From assembly GCF_051014445.1 (NCBI RefSeq), contig NW_027488366.1, positions 17,006,001 to 17,070,000 of the forward strand: 64,000 bases of DNA. Reading direction: 5' to 3'. The notes beneath the pieces were generated by a model that was not told the DNA's origin, did no database searches, and worked only from the letters and a program-made list of their open reading frames with translations. The translations under genes and the position numbers were made by a program. Shown piece after piece: positions 41,803-52,500 of the stretch (positions are counted from its first letter, which is position 1; the number at the start of each line of letters is the position of its first letter). This DNA comes from Colletes latitarsis. Its lineage: Eukaryota; Arthropoda; Insecta; Hymenoptera; Colletidae.

Positions 41803-42116
41803 TCGCCCTCATCAGGCTCATACTTTCGCGTTTTTCACATACTTGTTGACCTGTTCCTGGGTTCTTTCTGGTTTGGATCACGTAGTAATGTGGTATCACA
41901 CTGAAACAGTCAATTAAACCTGGTTTTGATGAATATTTTAGAGAATAATTCATGTTAGGTCTAGGTTAGGTCTGGGATTTGCTCTCATCAGGCTCATTCT
42001 TTCGCATATTTCTCATACTAGATGGCTAGTTCCTGGGCTTTTTCTGGATTGCATCACATAGTAATGCAGTACAACACTGAAACACTCTATTAAACCTGGT
42101 TTCGATCAATATTATT

Positions 42117-42683
42117 GAGGATAACGCATGTTAGGTCTAGGTTAGGCCTGGGATTTTCACTCATCAGACTCATACTTTCGCATTCTTCACATACTTTTTG
42201 AACGGATCCTGGGTTTTTTCTGGTTTGGATCACGTAGTAATGTGGGACCACACTGAAACAATCAATTAAACCTGGTATTGATAAATATTTTAGAGGACAA
42301 CGCATGTTAGGTCTGGGATAGGTCAGGGATTTGCCCTCATCAGACTCATACTTTCGCACACTTCACATACTCGTTGAACAGATCCTGGGTTATTTTCTGG
42401 TTTGGATCACATAGTAATGTGGTACCACACTGAAACAGTCGATTAAACCAGTTTTCGATCAATATTTTTGAGGATAACGCATGTTAGGTCTAGGTTAGGC
42501 CGGGGTTTTTCACTCATCAGTCTCATACTTTCGCATTCTTCACATACTTGTTGAACGGATCCTGGGTTTTTACTTGTTTGGATCACGTAGCAATGTGGTA
42601 CCACACTGAAACAGTCGATTAAACCTGGTTTCGATCAATATTTTAGAGGATAACGCAAGTTAGGTCTGGGATAGGTCTGGGAT
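42117..42683 (+). repeat. Duplication D9, copy b
   Basis: Second copy with a few substitutions (for example around 42297, 42522 and 42574). See copy a for the missing monomer. Confidence 0.84.
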
Positions 42684-45600
42684 TTGCCCTCATTAGGCTC
42701 ATACTTTCGCGTTTTTCACATACTTGTTGCACAGGTCCTGTTTTTTTCTGGTTTGGATCACGTAGTAAAGTGGTACCACACTGAAACAGTCCATTAAACC
42801 TGGTTTGGATCAATATTTTAGAGGACAACGCATGTTAGGTCTAGGTTAGCCCTGGGAATTTCACTCATCAGACTCATACTTTAGCATTCTTCACATACTT
42901 GTTGAACAGATACAGGGTTTTTTATGGTTTGGTTCACGTAGTAATGTGGTACCACACTGAAACATTCAATTAAACCTGGTCTTGATAAATATTTTAGAGG
43001 ATAACGCATGTTAGGTTTGGGTTAGGTCTAGGATTTGTCCTCATCAGGCTCATACATTCGCATATTTCTCATACTTCATGGCTAGATCCTGGGCTGTTTC
43101 TGGATTGTATCACGTAGTAATGTGGTACCACGCTGAAACAGTCAATTAAACCTGGTTTCGATCAATATTTTAGAGGATAACGCAAGTTAGGTCTGGGATA
43201 GGTCTGGGATTCGCCCTCATCAGGCTCATACTTTCGCGTTTTTCACATACTTGTTGACCTGATCCTGGGTTCTTTCTGGTTTGGATACCGTAGTAATGTG
43301 GTACCACACTGAAACAGTCGATTAAACCCGGTTTCGATCAATATTTTAGAGGATAACGCAAGTTAAGTCTGGGATAGGTCTGGGATTTGCTCTCATCAGG
43401 CTCATTCTTTCGCATATTTCTCATACTTGATGGCTAGATCCTGGGCTTTTTCTGGATTATCACGTAGTAATGAAGTACAACACTGAAACAGTCAATTAAA
43501 CCTGGTTTGCATCAATATCTTAGAGGACAACGCAAGTTAGGTCTGGGATAGGTCTGGAATTTGCCCTCATCAGGGTCATACTTTCGCAGTTCTAACATAC
43601 ATGTTGACCTGATCGAGTGTTTTTTCTGCTTTGGATCACGTAGTAAAGTGGTACCACACTGAAACAGTCCATTAAACCTGGTTTGGATCAATATTTTTGA
43701 GGATAACGCATGTTAGGTCTAGGTTAGGCCTGGGATTTTCACGCATCAGACTCATACTTTCGCATTCCTCACATACTTGTTGAACGGATCCTGGGTTTTT
43801 TCTGGTTTGGTTCACGTAGTAATGTGGGACCACACCGTAACAATCAATTAAACCTGGTTTCGATCAATATTTTAGAGGATAACGCAAGTTTGGTCTGGGA
43901 TAGGTCTGGGCTTTGCCCTCATCAGGCTCATACTTTCGCGTCTTTCACATACTTGTTGAGCAGATCCTGGGTTTTTTCTGGTTTGGATCACGTAGTAATG
44001 TGGTATCACACTGAAACAGTCAATTAAACCTGGTTTTGATGAATATTTTAGAGAATAATTCATGTTAGGTCTAGGTTAGGTCTGGGATTTGCTCTCATCA
44101 GGCTCATTCTTTCGCATATTTCTCATACTAGATGGCTAGTTCCTGGGCTTTTTCTGGATTGCATCACGTAGTAATGAAGTACAACACTGAAACAGTCAAT
44201 TAAACCTGGTTTCCATCAATATCTTAGAGGACAACGCAAGTTAAGTCTGGGATAGGTCTGGGCTTTGCCCTCATCAGGCTCATACTTTCGCGTCTTTCAC
44301 ATACTTGTTGAGCAGATCCTGGGTTTTTTCTGGTTTGGGTCACGTAGTAATGTGGGACCACACTGAAACAATCAATTAAACCTGGTCTTGATAAATATTT
44401 TAGAGGATAACGCATGTTAGGTCTGCGATAGGTCTGGGATTTGCCCTCATCAGACTCATACTTTCGCGTCTTTCACATACTTGTTGAGCAGATCCTGGGT
44501 TTTTTCTGGTTTGGGTCACGTAGTAATGTGTTACCACACTGAAACATTCATTTAAACCTGGTCTTGACAAAAATTTTAGAGGATAACGCATTTTAGGTTT
44601 GGGTTGGTCTAGGATTTGCCCTCATCAGGCTCATACTTTCGCATATTTCTCATACTTCATGGCTAGATCCTGGGCTGTTTCTGGATTGTATCACATAGTA
44701 ATGTGGTACCACGCTGAAACAGTCGATTAAACCTGGTTTCGATCAATATTTTAAAGGATAACGCAAGTTAAGTCTGGGATTGGTCTGGGATTTGACCTCA
44801 TCAGACTCATACTTTCGCGTTTTTCACATACTTGTTGAACAGATCCTGGGTTTTTTCTGGTTTGGATCACGTAGTAGTGTGGTACCACACTGAAACAGTC
44901 CATTAAACCTGTTTGCGATCAATATTTGAGAGGATGACGCATGTTAGGTCTGGGTTAGGTCTAGGATTAGCCCTCATCAGGCTCATACTTTCGCATATTT
45001 CTCATACTTCATGGCTGGATCCTCGGCTATTTCTGGTTTGGATCACGTAGTAATGTGGGACCACACTGAAACAGTCAATTAAACCTGGTTTCGATCAATA
45101 TATTAGAGAATAATTCATGTTAGGTCCAGGTTAGGTCTGGGATTTGCTCTCATCAGGCTCATTCTTTCGCATATTTCTCATACTTGATGGCTAGATCCTG
45201 GGCTTTTTCTGGATTGCATCACGTAGTAATGAAGTACAACACTGAAACAGTCAATTAAACCTGGTTTCCATCAATATCTTAGAGGACAACGCAAGTTAGG
45301 TCTGGGATAGGTCTGGGATTTGCCCACATCAGGCTCATACTTTCGCGTTTTTCACATACTTGTTGAACAGATCCTGGGTTTTTTCTGGTTTGGATCACGT
45401 AGTAATGTGGGACCACACTGAAACAATCAATTAAACCTGGTCTTGATAAATATTTTAGAGGATAACGCATGTTAGGTCTGGGATAGGTCTGGGATTTGCC
45501 CTCATCAGACTCATACTTTCGCACACTTCACATACTCGTTGAACAGATCCTGGGTTATTTTCTGGTTTGGATCCCATAGTAATGTGGTACCACACTGAAA

Positions 45601-46560
45601 CAGTCGATTAAACCAGGTTTCGATCAATATTTTGGAAGATAACGCATGTTAGGTCTAGGTTAGGCCTGGGATTTTCACTCATCAGGCTCATACTTTCACA
45701 TTCTTCTCATACTTGTTGAACGGATCCTGGGTTTTTTCTGGTTTGGATCACGTAGTAATGTGGTACCACGCTGAAACAGTCAACTAAACCTGGTTTTGAT
45801 CAATATTTTAGAGAATAATTGATGTTAGGTCTAGGTTAGGTCTGGGATTTGCTCTCATCAGGCTCATTCTTTCGCATATTTCTCATACTTGATGGCTAGA
45901 TCCTGGGCTTTTTCTGGATTGCATCACGTAGTAATGTGGTACCACGCTGAAACAGTCAATTAAACCTGGTTTTGATTAATATTTTAGAGAATAATTGATG
46001 TTAGGTCTAGGTTAGGTCTGGGATTTGCTCTCATCAGGCTCATTCTTTCGCATATTTCTCATATTTGATGGCTAGATCCTGGGCTTTTTCTGGATTGCAT
46101 CACGTAGTAATGAAGTACAACACTGAAACAGTCAATCAAACCTGGTTTCCATCAATATTTTAGAGGAAATCGCATGTTAGGTCTAGGTTAGGCCTGGGAT
46201 TTGCCCTCATCAGGGTCATACTTTCGCAGTTTTAACATACATGTTGACCTGATCGAGGGTTTTTTCTGCTTTGGATCACGTAGTAATGAAGTACAACACT
46301 GAAACGGTCAATTAAACCTGGTTTCCATCAATATCTTAGAGGACAACGCAAGTTAGGTCTGGGATAGGTCTGGGATTTGCTCACATCAGGCTCATACTTT
46401 CGCGTTTTTCACATACATGTTGAACAGATCCTGGGTTTTTTCTGGTTTGGATCACGTAGTAATGTGGGACCACACTGAAACAGTCAATTAAACCTGGTTT
46501 CCATCAATATTTTAGAGGATAACGCATGTTAGGTCTAGGTTAGCCCTGGGATTTTCACTC

Positions 46561-46574
46561 ATCAGACTCATACT
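46561..46574 (+). repeat. Target-site duplication, left copy (ATCAGACTCATACT)
   Basis: The 14 bases at the poly(A) side of the retrotransposon are repeated exactly at 49518-49531 on its other side. The phase of the satellite shows that they are one original monomer position duplicated. A 14-bp duplication is also the size reported for R1 elements in 28S rDNA. Confidence 0.92.
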
Positions 46575-46579
46575 CATAC
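46575..46579 (+). other. Five extra bases (CATAC) between target-site duplication and poly(A)
   Basis: Read through into the T-run, these bases make a second CATACT directly after the CATACT that ends the left target-site duplication. The hexamer is thus tandemly doubled only at the poly(A) junction. Slippage at the primed end, or non-templated addition, would explain it. Confidence 0.7.
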
Positions 46580-46601
46580 TTTTTTTTTTTTTTTTTTTTT
46601 T
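46580..46601 (-). other. Poly(A) tail of the retrotransposon (22 nt, seen as T-run on the plus strand)
   Basis: An uninterrupted run of 22 T on the plus strand marks the 3' end of the minus-strand element. Its integrity suggests that the insertion is not very old. Confidence 0.93.
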
Positions 46602-46627
46602 GTCGTGGGGAAAATCTTCGAAAGACT

Positions 46628-46659
46628 CCCTCCCACCTCCTTGGGGAGAGGTGGGAGGG
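46628..46659 (-). other. Inverted repeat 1 in the 3' UTR (12-bp stem)
   Basis: 46628-46639 pairs perfectly with 46648-46659, leaving an 8-base loop. The stem nearest the poly(A). Confidence 0.75.
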
Positions 46660-46672
46660 GTGTGTGGGATTC

Positions 46673-46700
46673 CCCGCGCCCGTACAACGACAGGCGCGGG
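46673..46700 (-). other. Inverted repeat 2 in the 3' UTR (8-bp stem)
   Basis: CCCGCGCC at 46673-46680 pairs with GGCGCGGG at 46693-46700 across a 12-base loop. Confidence 0.65.
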
Positions 46701-46743
46701 ACCTACCCACTAAAAACCCCACGGTGACCCTTCGGCACGCTTT

Positions 46744-46789
46744 GGGAGGATACCGGGAATCGCTCGAAGCATTCTTCCGGTATCCTCCC
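46744..46789 (-). other. Inverted repeat 3 in the 3' UTR (13-bp stem)
   Basis: GGGAGGATACCGG (46744-46756) pairs perfectly with 46777-46789. The 20-base loop can extend the helix further through GAAT (46757-46760) and ATTC (46771-46774). This is the strongest stem in the element. Confidence 0.78.
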
Positions 46790-46817
46790 CGTGCCCGCGC
46801 TTTCGCGCCCATCCCCC

Positions 46818-46838
46818 GGGGGGACAATCGGTCCCCCC
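46818..46838 (-). other. Inverted repeat 4 in the 3' UTR (8-bp stem, 5-base loop)
   Basis: GGGGGGAC at 46818-46825 pairs with GTCCCCCC at 46831-46838 around AATCG. Confidence 0.65.
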
Positions 46839-46855
46839 AGTAGACACACTGCCTC

Positions 46856-46892
46856 ATAGCGGCGGGACGGGGCCACTCCATCCCGCCGCTAT
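46856..46892 (-). other. Inverted repeat 5 in the 3' UTR (12-bp stem, with an alternative pairing)
   Basis: ATAGCGGCGGGA (46856-46867) pairs perfectly with 46881-46892. CGGGACGG (46863-46870) can instead pair with CCGTCCCG (46893-46900). The two foldings exclude each other. Confidence 0.72.
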
Positions 46893-46914
46893 CCGTCCCG
46901 GGGCCGCGTTTAGT

Positions 46915-46944
46915 GGCGGCTGCGAGCCCCAACTCGCAACCGCC
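46915..46944 (-). other. Inverted repeat 6 in the 3' UTR (6 + 5 bp stem with one mismatch)
   Basis: TGCGAG/CTCGCA (46921-46926 and 46933-46938) form the inner stem with a 6-base loop. GGCGG/CCGCC (46915-46919 and 46940-46944) extend it after one mismatched pair. Confidence 0.65.
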
Positions 46945-46961
46945 CGCGACCCCGTTTCCAC

Positions 46962-47005
46962 CCCTCGGCGGCCGGGCGTTCATGGCCGCACCAGACCGCC
47001 GAGGG
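46962..47005 (-). other. Inverted repeat 7 in the 3' UTR (10-bp stem)
   Basis: CCCTCGGCGG at 46962-46971 pairs with CCGCCGAGGG at 46996-47005 across 24 bases. Confidence 0.62.
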
Positions 47006-47117
47006 TGCCTGCCCTTGCGTCGGCCCGGTAGGGGGAGGCACTCCTACCCCCAACCGGTCCGACCCGGCGCCGCCTGGCGGGAGGAGGGTCCCCTCAGGAC
47101 CCCCCTCCCAGCCTAGG

Positions 47118-48851
47118 TCATCCGCCACGCCGAGGCGGCCGCCCGCGACGCCTCGCGACCGGGCGACGACCTCGGGCCACCGCACGAGCGCGAGCTTCAG
47201 CGCGCCGCTGAACCTCGCGCTCCCTCCCCGCGGCCTCCTTCTGCATCATTACGTTCTCGCAGAAGGAGGCCACGGCCCTCCACTTCTCCTCGCTGCCGAG
47301 CATGGCGCGCACCACGCCCGGCAGCGAGACATCCCGCCCGACGACGCCGACCAGGACACGGCGCTCCCCCTCCCACGCGGGGCATACCTCCAGGGTATGA
47401 TCCGCCGTGTCCTGCTCAGCGTCGCAGTGGCAGCAACGCGCCGTCGGCTCCTTCCCTATCCGGCACAGGTATCTTCCGAAGCTGCCATGCCCGGAAAACA
47501 CCTGTGCCATCCGGTAGGTGAGGCTGCCATGGCCTCTGTCCAGCCACTCCTTCAGGAGTGGCCGAACCGCCCCGACAGTCCGGTGCCCCGCGGTTGGCAG
47601 AGCCAGCCGCTCCTGCCACGCGAGCAACACGGACTGCCGGGCCTGGCGCTTCAAATCGCCCCAAGCAGGTTCCTGCCCGCCCGGGACCGCCCCCACCCCC
47701 GCGCGACGGTCGACGCGGTGCCGATACATCACCGCGTGCGACCGCGCGAGCAGGTCCAAGGGCGGCATCCCCGCTAGAACCGTCGCCGCCTCATGTGACA
47801 CGGTCCGATACCCGCGGACGACCCTGAGCGCCATGCGCCTCTGCACCCGACGCAGCATAGTCATGCTGCGCCGGGAGGCAGCCAGGTCGTCCGCCCAGAC
47901 GGGGGCCCCGTATAGGGCCACCGACTGGACTATTGCCACATAGAGGCGACGAACTCGGCCCGCCGGGCCCCCCAGGTTGGGCAGGATCCGGCCCAGAGCC
48001 GCAACCATCCTTTCCAACCGGGGGACCAGGCATCGGAAATGCTCCTCGAAACGCCAGTGGCTATCGAGGAACAGCCCTAGATACCTGATCTGGGGCTTCA
48101 CCTCGATGTCAGCCCCACCCACCCGGATCAGAGGGGGTGGCGGATCCTGCCGAGGTGAATGAAACGCAATCACCTCGGTCTTATGGACCGCCACCGTCAT
48201 CCCCATCCCCCTGATCCGGTCGACGACGCGTTGCGACCCCTCCTCCGCGCGGCGCATGGCCCTCCCCCAGTGCGCCCCGACGGCCAGCACCAGTGTGTCA
48301 TCCGCATAACACACCGTGCTGACGCCGTCGGGGAGGCCGGCCCGAAACACCGAGTCGTACGCGATGTTCCACAGGAGTGGCCCGAGGACCGACCCCTGCG
48401 GAACACCGCAGTACACCTCCCTCCGCATATCACCATCCCGGCCCGGATACTCGATCCACCTGCCGCGGAGATAATCCCCGACGACCGTCCTGAGACAAGG
48501 GGGGACTCGATGATATTCGAGTCCCCTCCTTATCTCTTCCCAGGGGAGGGTGTTAAAGGCATTGGCAATATCCAAGGATATTGCCAATGCCACCCCACCC
48601 CGGGAGACGGCCGCCCCCGAGAGGGCCCTCAGACGACCTATCGCGTCGATAGTCGATCGGCCCCCCCGGAAACCGAACTGGCAGTCGGCCAGACCGGGAT
48701 CACCCCGCGACAGGTGCTCGACGAGGCGGGCAGCAATCACCCGCTCGAACAGCTTGCCCACCTCGTCGAGGAGACAAATGGGCCGGTATGCGGAGGGAGA
48801 CTCCGCGGGCCGACCCTCCTTCCGGAGGAGGACCATCCTCGCCACCTTCCA
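47118..48851 (-). pseudogene. ORF2 3' part: reverse transcriptase and CCHC zinc knuckle (broken from its 5' part)
   Basis: This frame encodes most of the retrotransposon reverse transcriptase, the enzyme that copies element RNA into DNA at a nicked target. Residues below are counted from the internal methionine at 48843-48845, which is not a true start. An AYRPICLL segment lies at 19-26 and QFGFRGGRST at 56-65. The catalytic aspartate of motif A is D92 in SLDIANAFNT. GVPQGSVLGP spans 147-156, and the YADD active site is at 180-183 (48297-48308). A CX2CX8HX4C zinc knuckle is C471, C474, H483 and C488 (47382-47435). The arginine-rich tail (about 540-575) ends at a TGA at 47118-47120. No internal stop occurs in 575 codons and all three catalytic aspartates remain. 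It is cut off from the upstream coding part by the one-base insertion at its 5' edge. Confidence 0.92.
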
Positions 48852-49517
48852 ACCTGGGGGGGAATCGCCTGTCCCTCAGGCAGCGGTCGAACAACCGCCT
48901 GAGGTCGGCCCCAAGGACGCCCTGGGTCAAGACCCAAACCCGGCCGGGCACACCATCCGGACCCGGGGCCGTGTTACGAAACCCGAGCCGTCCGATGGCC
49001 GCTGCCAGCTCCTCCTGCGTGACCCCCAGCTCGGCCGTCCACTCCACTGGGACAGCCGCCGCCGCCGGAGGACGCGGTCCCCTCTCCCCAATTGGGAAGT
49101 GTGTATTGACCACGTCCTCCAGCAGCCGGGGGTCAAGACCCTCGGTGACGGGGGGCGCCCACGGGCGGAGCTTATTCAGCACCACCTTATATGGGCGCCC
49201 CCATGGATCGTCATCAAGGGTCTGGAGGAGCTCCTTCCATGCCCGGGTCTTGGCCCGTTTGATGGCGACCTGCAGAGCAACCCGCGCCACGCGGTATGCT
49301 CCATACAGGTCATCAGCTGCCCTCGCTCGCGCCACGCCGTCGCCTGTACGTTGACGACGGCGCGCGCGGGTGTACTGGCGTCGGGCGCGGACAGTCGCGA
49401 CTCGCAACTCCGCGATCGCGTCCGACCACCAGTACACCGCCCGGCGAGGAGAAGCCCGCCCGACCCGAGGCATCGCCGCGTCGCAAATACCCGCGACCAA
49501 TGCTCCGAGCCGGGCGA
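48852..49517 (-). pseudogene. ORF2 5' part: linker and start of reverse transcriptase (truncated)
   Basis: The frame is open from the truncation point at 49517 without any start codon, so this is the interior of a longer protein. Counting from the leucine codon at 49498-49500, an AVYWWSDAIAEL stretch (about 21-32) and an arginine-rich helix (about 36-52) are typical of the linker before the reverse transcriptase in R1-clade proteins. PGPDGVP (179-185; 48946-48966) is the conserved N-terminal motif of the domain. The family-like sequence stops after FPPR (213-216) and continues only in another frame. The cause is one extra A on the plus strand in the pair at 48851-48852. The endonuclease, normally several hundred residues further upstream, is missing. 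Confidence 0.9.
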
Positions 49518-49531
49518 ATCAGACTCATACT
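49518..49531 (+). repeat. Target-site duplication, right copy (ATCAGACTCATACT)
   Basis: Exact copy of 46561-46574 at the 5'-truncated end of the element, followed at once by normal satellite sequence (TTCGCG). Confidence 0.92.
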
Positions 49532-52500
49532 TTCGCGTTTTTCACATACTTGTTGAACAGATCCTGGGTTTTTTCTGGTTTGGATCACGTAGTAGTGCGG
49601 TACCACACTGAAACAGTCCATTAAACCTGTTTGCGATCAATATTTGAGAGGATAACGCATGTTAGGTCTGGGTTAGGTCTAGGATTTATCCTCATCAGGC
49701 TCATACTTTCGCATATTTCTCATACTTCATGGCTGGATCCTGGGCTATTTCTGGATTGGATCACGTAGTAATGTGGTACCACACTGAAACAGTCAATTAA
49801 ACCTGGTTTTGATCAATATTTTAGAGAATAATTCATGTTAGGTCTAGGTTAGGTCTGGGATTTGCTCTCATCAGGCTCATTCTTTCGCATATTTCTCATA
49901 CTTGATGGCTACATCCCAGGCTTCTTCTGGATTGCATCACGTAGTAATGAAGTACAACACTGAAGCAGTCAATTAAACCTGGTTTCGATCAATATTTTAG
50001 AGAATAATTCATGTTAGGTCTAGGTTAGGTCTGGGATTTGCTCTCATCAGGCTCATTCTTTCGCATATTTCTCATACTTGATGGCTAGATCCTGGGCTTT
50101 TTCTGGATTGCATCACGTAGTAATGAAGTACAACACTGAAACAGTCGATTAAACCAGGTTTCGATCAATATTTTTGAAGATAACGCATGTTAGGTCTAGG
50201 TTAGGCCTGGGATTTTCACTCATCAGTCTCATACTTTCGCATTCTTCTCATACTTGTTGAACGGATCCTGGGTTTTTTCTGGTTTGGATCACGTAGTAAT
50301 ATGGTACCACGCTGAAACAGTCAATTAAACCTGGTTTTGATCAATATTTTAGAGAATAATTCATGTTAGGTCTAGGTTAGGTCTGGGATTTGCTCTCATC
50401 AGGCTCATTCTTTCGCATATTTCTCATACTTGACGGCTCGATCCTGGGCTTTCTCTGGATTGCATCACGTAGTAATGAGGTACAACACTGAAACAGTCAA
50501 TTAAACCTGGTTTCGATCAATATTTTAGAGAATAATTCATGTTAGGTCTAGGTTAGGTCTGGGATTTGCTGTCATCAGGCTCATTCTTTCGCATATATCT
50601 CATACTTGATGGCTAGATCCTGGGCTTTCTCTGGATTGCATCACGTAGTAATGAAGTACAACACTGAAACAGTCAATTAAACCTGGTTTCCATCAATATT
50701 TTAGAGGACAACGCATGTCAGGTCTAGGTTAGGCCTGGGATTTGCTCTCATCAGGGACATACTTTCGAAGTTTTAACATACATATTGGTCTGATCGAGGG
50801 TTTTTTCTGCTTTGGATCACGTAGTAAAGTGGTACCACACTGAAACAGTCCATGAAACCTGATGTTGATAAATATTTTAGAGGATAACGCATGTTAGGTC
50901 TGGGTTAGGTCTAGGATTTGCCCTCATAAGGCTCATACTTTCGCATATTTCTCATACTTCATGGCTAGATCCTGGGCTGTTTCTGGATTGTATCACGTAG
51001 TAATGTGGTACCACGCTGAAACAGTCAATTAAACCTGGTTTCGATCAATATTTTAGAGGATAACGCAAGATAGGTGTGGCATAGGTCTGGGATTCGCCCT
51101 CATCAGGCTCATAATTTCGCATTCTTCACATACTTGTTGAACGGATCCAGGGTTTTTTCTGGTTTGGATCACGTAGTAATGTGGGACCACACTGAAACAG
51201 TCAATTAAACCTGGTTTCGATCAATATATTAGAGAATAATTCATGGTAGGTCTAGGTTAGGTCTGGGATTTGCTCTCATCAGGCTCATTCTTTCGCATAT
51301 TTCTCATACTTGATGGATAGATCCTGGGCTTTTTCTGGATTGCATCACGTAGTAATGAAGTACAACACTGAATCAGTCAATTAAACCTGGTTTCCATCAA
51401 TATCTTAGAGGACAACGCAAGTTAGGTCTGGGATAGGTCTGGGATTTGCCCACATCAGGCTCATACTTTCGCGTTTTTCACATACTTGTTGAACAGAACC
51501 TGGGTTTTTTCTGGTTTGGATCACGTAGTAGTGTGGTACCACACTGAAACAGTCCATTAAACATGGTTTGGATCAACATTTTAGAGGATAACGCATGTTA
51601 GGTCTAGGTTAGGTCTGGGATTTTCACTCATCAGACTCATACTTTCGCACACTTCACATACTCGTTGAACAGATCCTGGGTTATTTTCTGGTTTGGATCT
51701 CATAGTAATGTGGTACCACACTGAAACAGTCGATTAAACCAGGTTTCGATCAATATTTTTGAGGATAACGCATGTTAGGTCTAGGTTAGGCCTGGGATTT
51801 TCACTCATCAGACTCATACTTTCGCATTCTTCTCATACTTGTTGAACGGATCCTGGGTTTTTTCTGGTTTGGATCACGTAGTAATATGGTACCACGCTGA
51901 AACAGTCAATTAAACCTGGTTTTGATCAATATTTTAGAGAATAATTCATGTTAGGTCTAGGTTAGGTCTGGGATTTGCTCTCATCAGGCTCATTCTTTCG
52001 CATATTTCTCATACTTGATGGCTAGATCCTGGGCTTTTTCTGGATTGCATCACGTAGTAATGAAGTACAACACTGAAACAGTCAATTAAACCTGGTTTCG
52101 ATCAATATTTTAGAGAATAATTCATGTTAGGTCTAGGTTAGGTCTGGGATTTGCTCTCATCAGGCTCATTCTTTCGCATATTTCCCATATTTGATGGCTA
52201 GATCCTGGGCTTTTTCTGGATTGCATCACGTAGTAATGAAGTACAACACTGAAACAGACAATCAAACCTGGTTTCCATCAATATTTTAGAGGACATCGCA
52301 TGTTAGGTCTAGGTTAGCCCTGGGATTTTCACTCATCAGACACATACTTTCGCATTCTTCACATACTTGTTGAACGGATCCTGGGTTTTTTCTGGTTTGG
52401 TTCACGTAGTAATGTGGTACCACACTGAAACATTCAATTAAACCTGATCTTGATAAATATTTTAGAGGATAACGCATGTTAGGTTTGGGTTAAGTCTAGG

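Larger units (their letters stand above)
1..46574 (+). repeat. Satellite array, left arm (about 264 head-to-tail monomers of about 176 bp)
   Basis: The whole stretch is a head-to-tail tandem array. The landmark TCACGTAG recurs at 9, 185, 361, 537, 713 and 889 (889 in variant form CCACGTAG), each step exactly 176 bp, and continues to 46452 with a net drift of only about 20 bp. All monomers have the same orientation and I saw no inversion. No gene is present: short reading frames of 60-90 codons recur only because the same monomers recur, and 176 is not a multiple of 3. The array begins mid-monomer, so it extends beyond the window. Function is not shown by the sequence; a centromeric or heterochromatic satellite is the natural inference. 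Confidence 0.98.
46602..47117 (-). other. 3' UTR of the retrotransposon, rich in inverted repeats
   Basis: The 516 bases between the TGA stop and the poly(A) have no convincing coding potential and are very GC-rich. At least seven inverted repeats are visible, with stems of 8 to 13 bp. In several non-LTR families the reverse transcriptase recognises a structured 3' UTR. Whether this one is recognised is inference. Confidence 0.8.
46575..49517 (-). mobile_element. 5'-truncated R1-clade-like non-LTR retrotransposon
   Basis: A 2.94-kb GC-rich insertion in the satellite, read on the minus strand. In order it has part of the linker between endonuclease and reverse transcriptase, the reverse transcriptase domain, a CCHC zinc knuckle, a TGA stop, a 516-bp 3' UTR and a 22-nt poly(A). 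It lacks long terminal repeats and is flanked by 14-bp target-site duplications, as expected from target-primed reverse transcription. ORF1, the apurinic-type endonuclease and the 5' UTR are absent: the reading frame is already open at the truncation point, which is usual for incomplete reverse transcription. The R1-clade call rests on the YADDTLVLA and GVPQGSVLGP motifs and the C-terminal zinc knuckle; a related I/Jockey-group family is possible. A one-base insertion splits the coding region, so this copy cannot move by itself. Confidence 0.93.

Noticed and set aside
1..46574. CRISPR array
   Set aside because: The repeats are directly adjacent long monomers without unique spacers, and no cas genes are present.
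46555..46983. Minus-strand frame of 142 codons ending in a lysine run
   Set aside because: The lysines are the translated poly(A) and the frame crosses from 3' UTR into satellite.
46575..49517. R1 insertion in 28S rDNA, or a TRAS/SART-type insertion in telomere repeats
   Set aside because: The flanks are satellite in continuous phase, not 28S sequence, and the insertion point lies about 11 bp beyond the TTAGG-like pair, not in it.
46575..49517. LTR retrotransposon, endogenous virus or DNA transposon
   Set aside because: There are no terminal repeats of either kind, no integrase, protease or transposase, and the 3' end is a poly(A).
48159..49611. Long plus-strand reading frames of 247 and 353 codons over the retrotransposon
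   Set aside because: They are shadows of the minus-strand ORF2 in GC-rich sequence; only the minus strand shows reverse transcriptase motifs.
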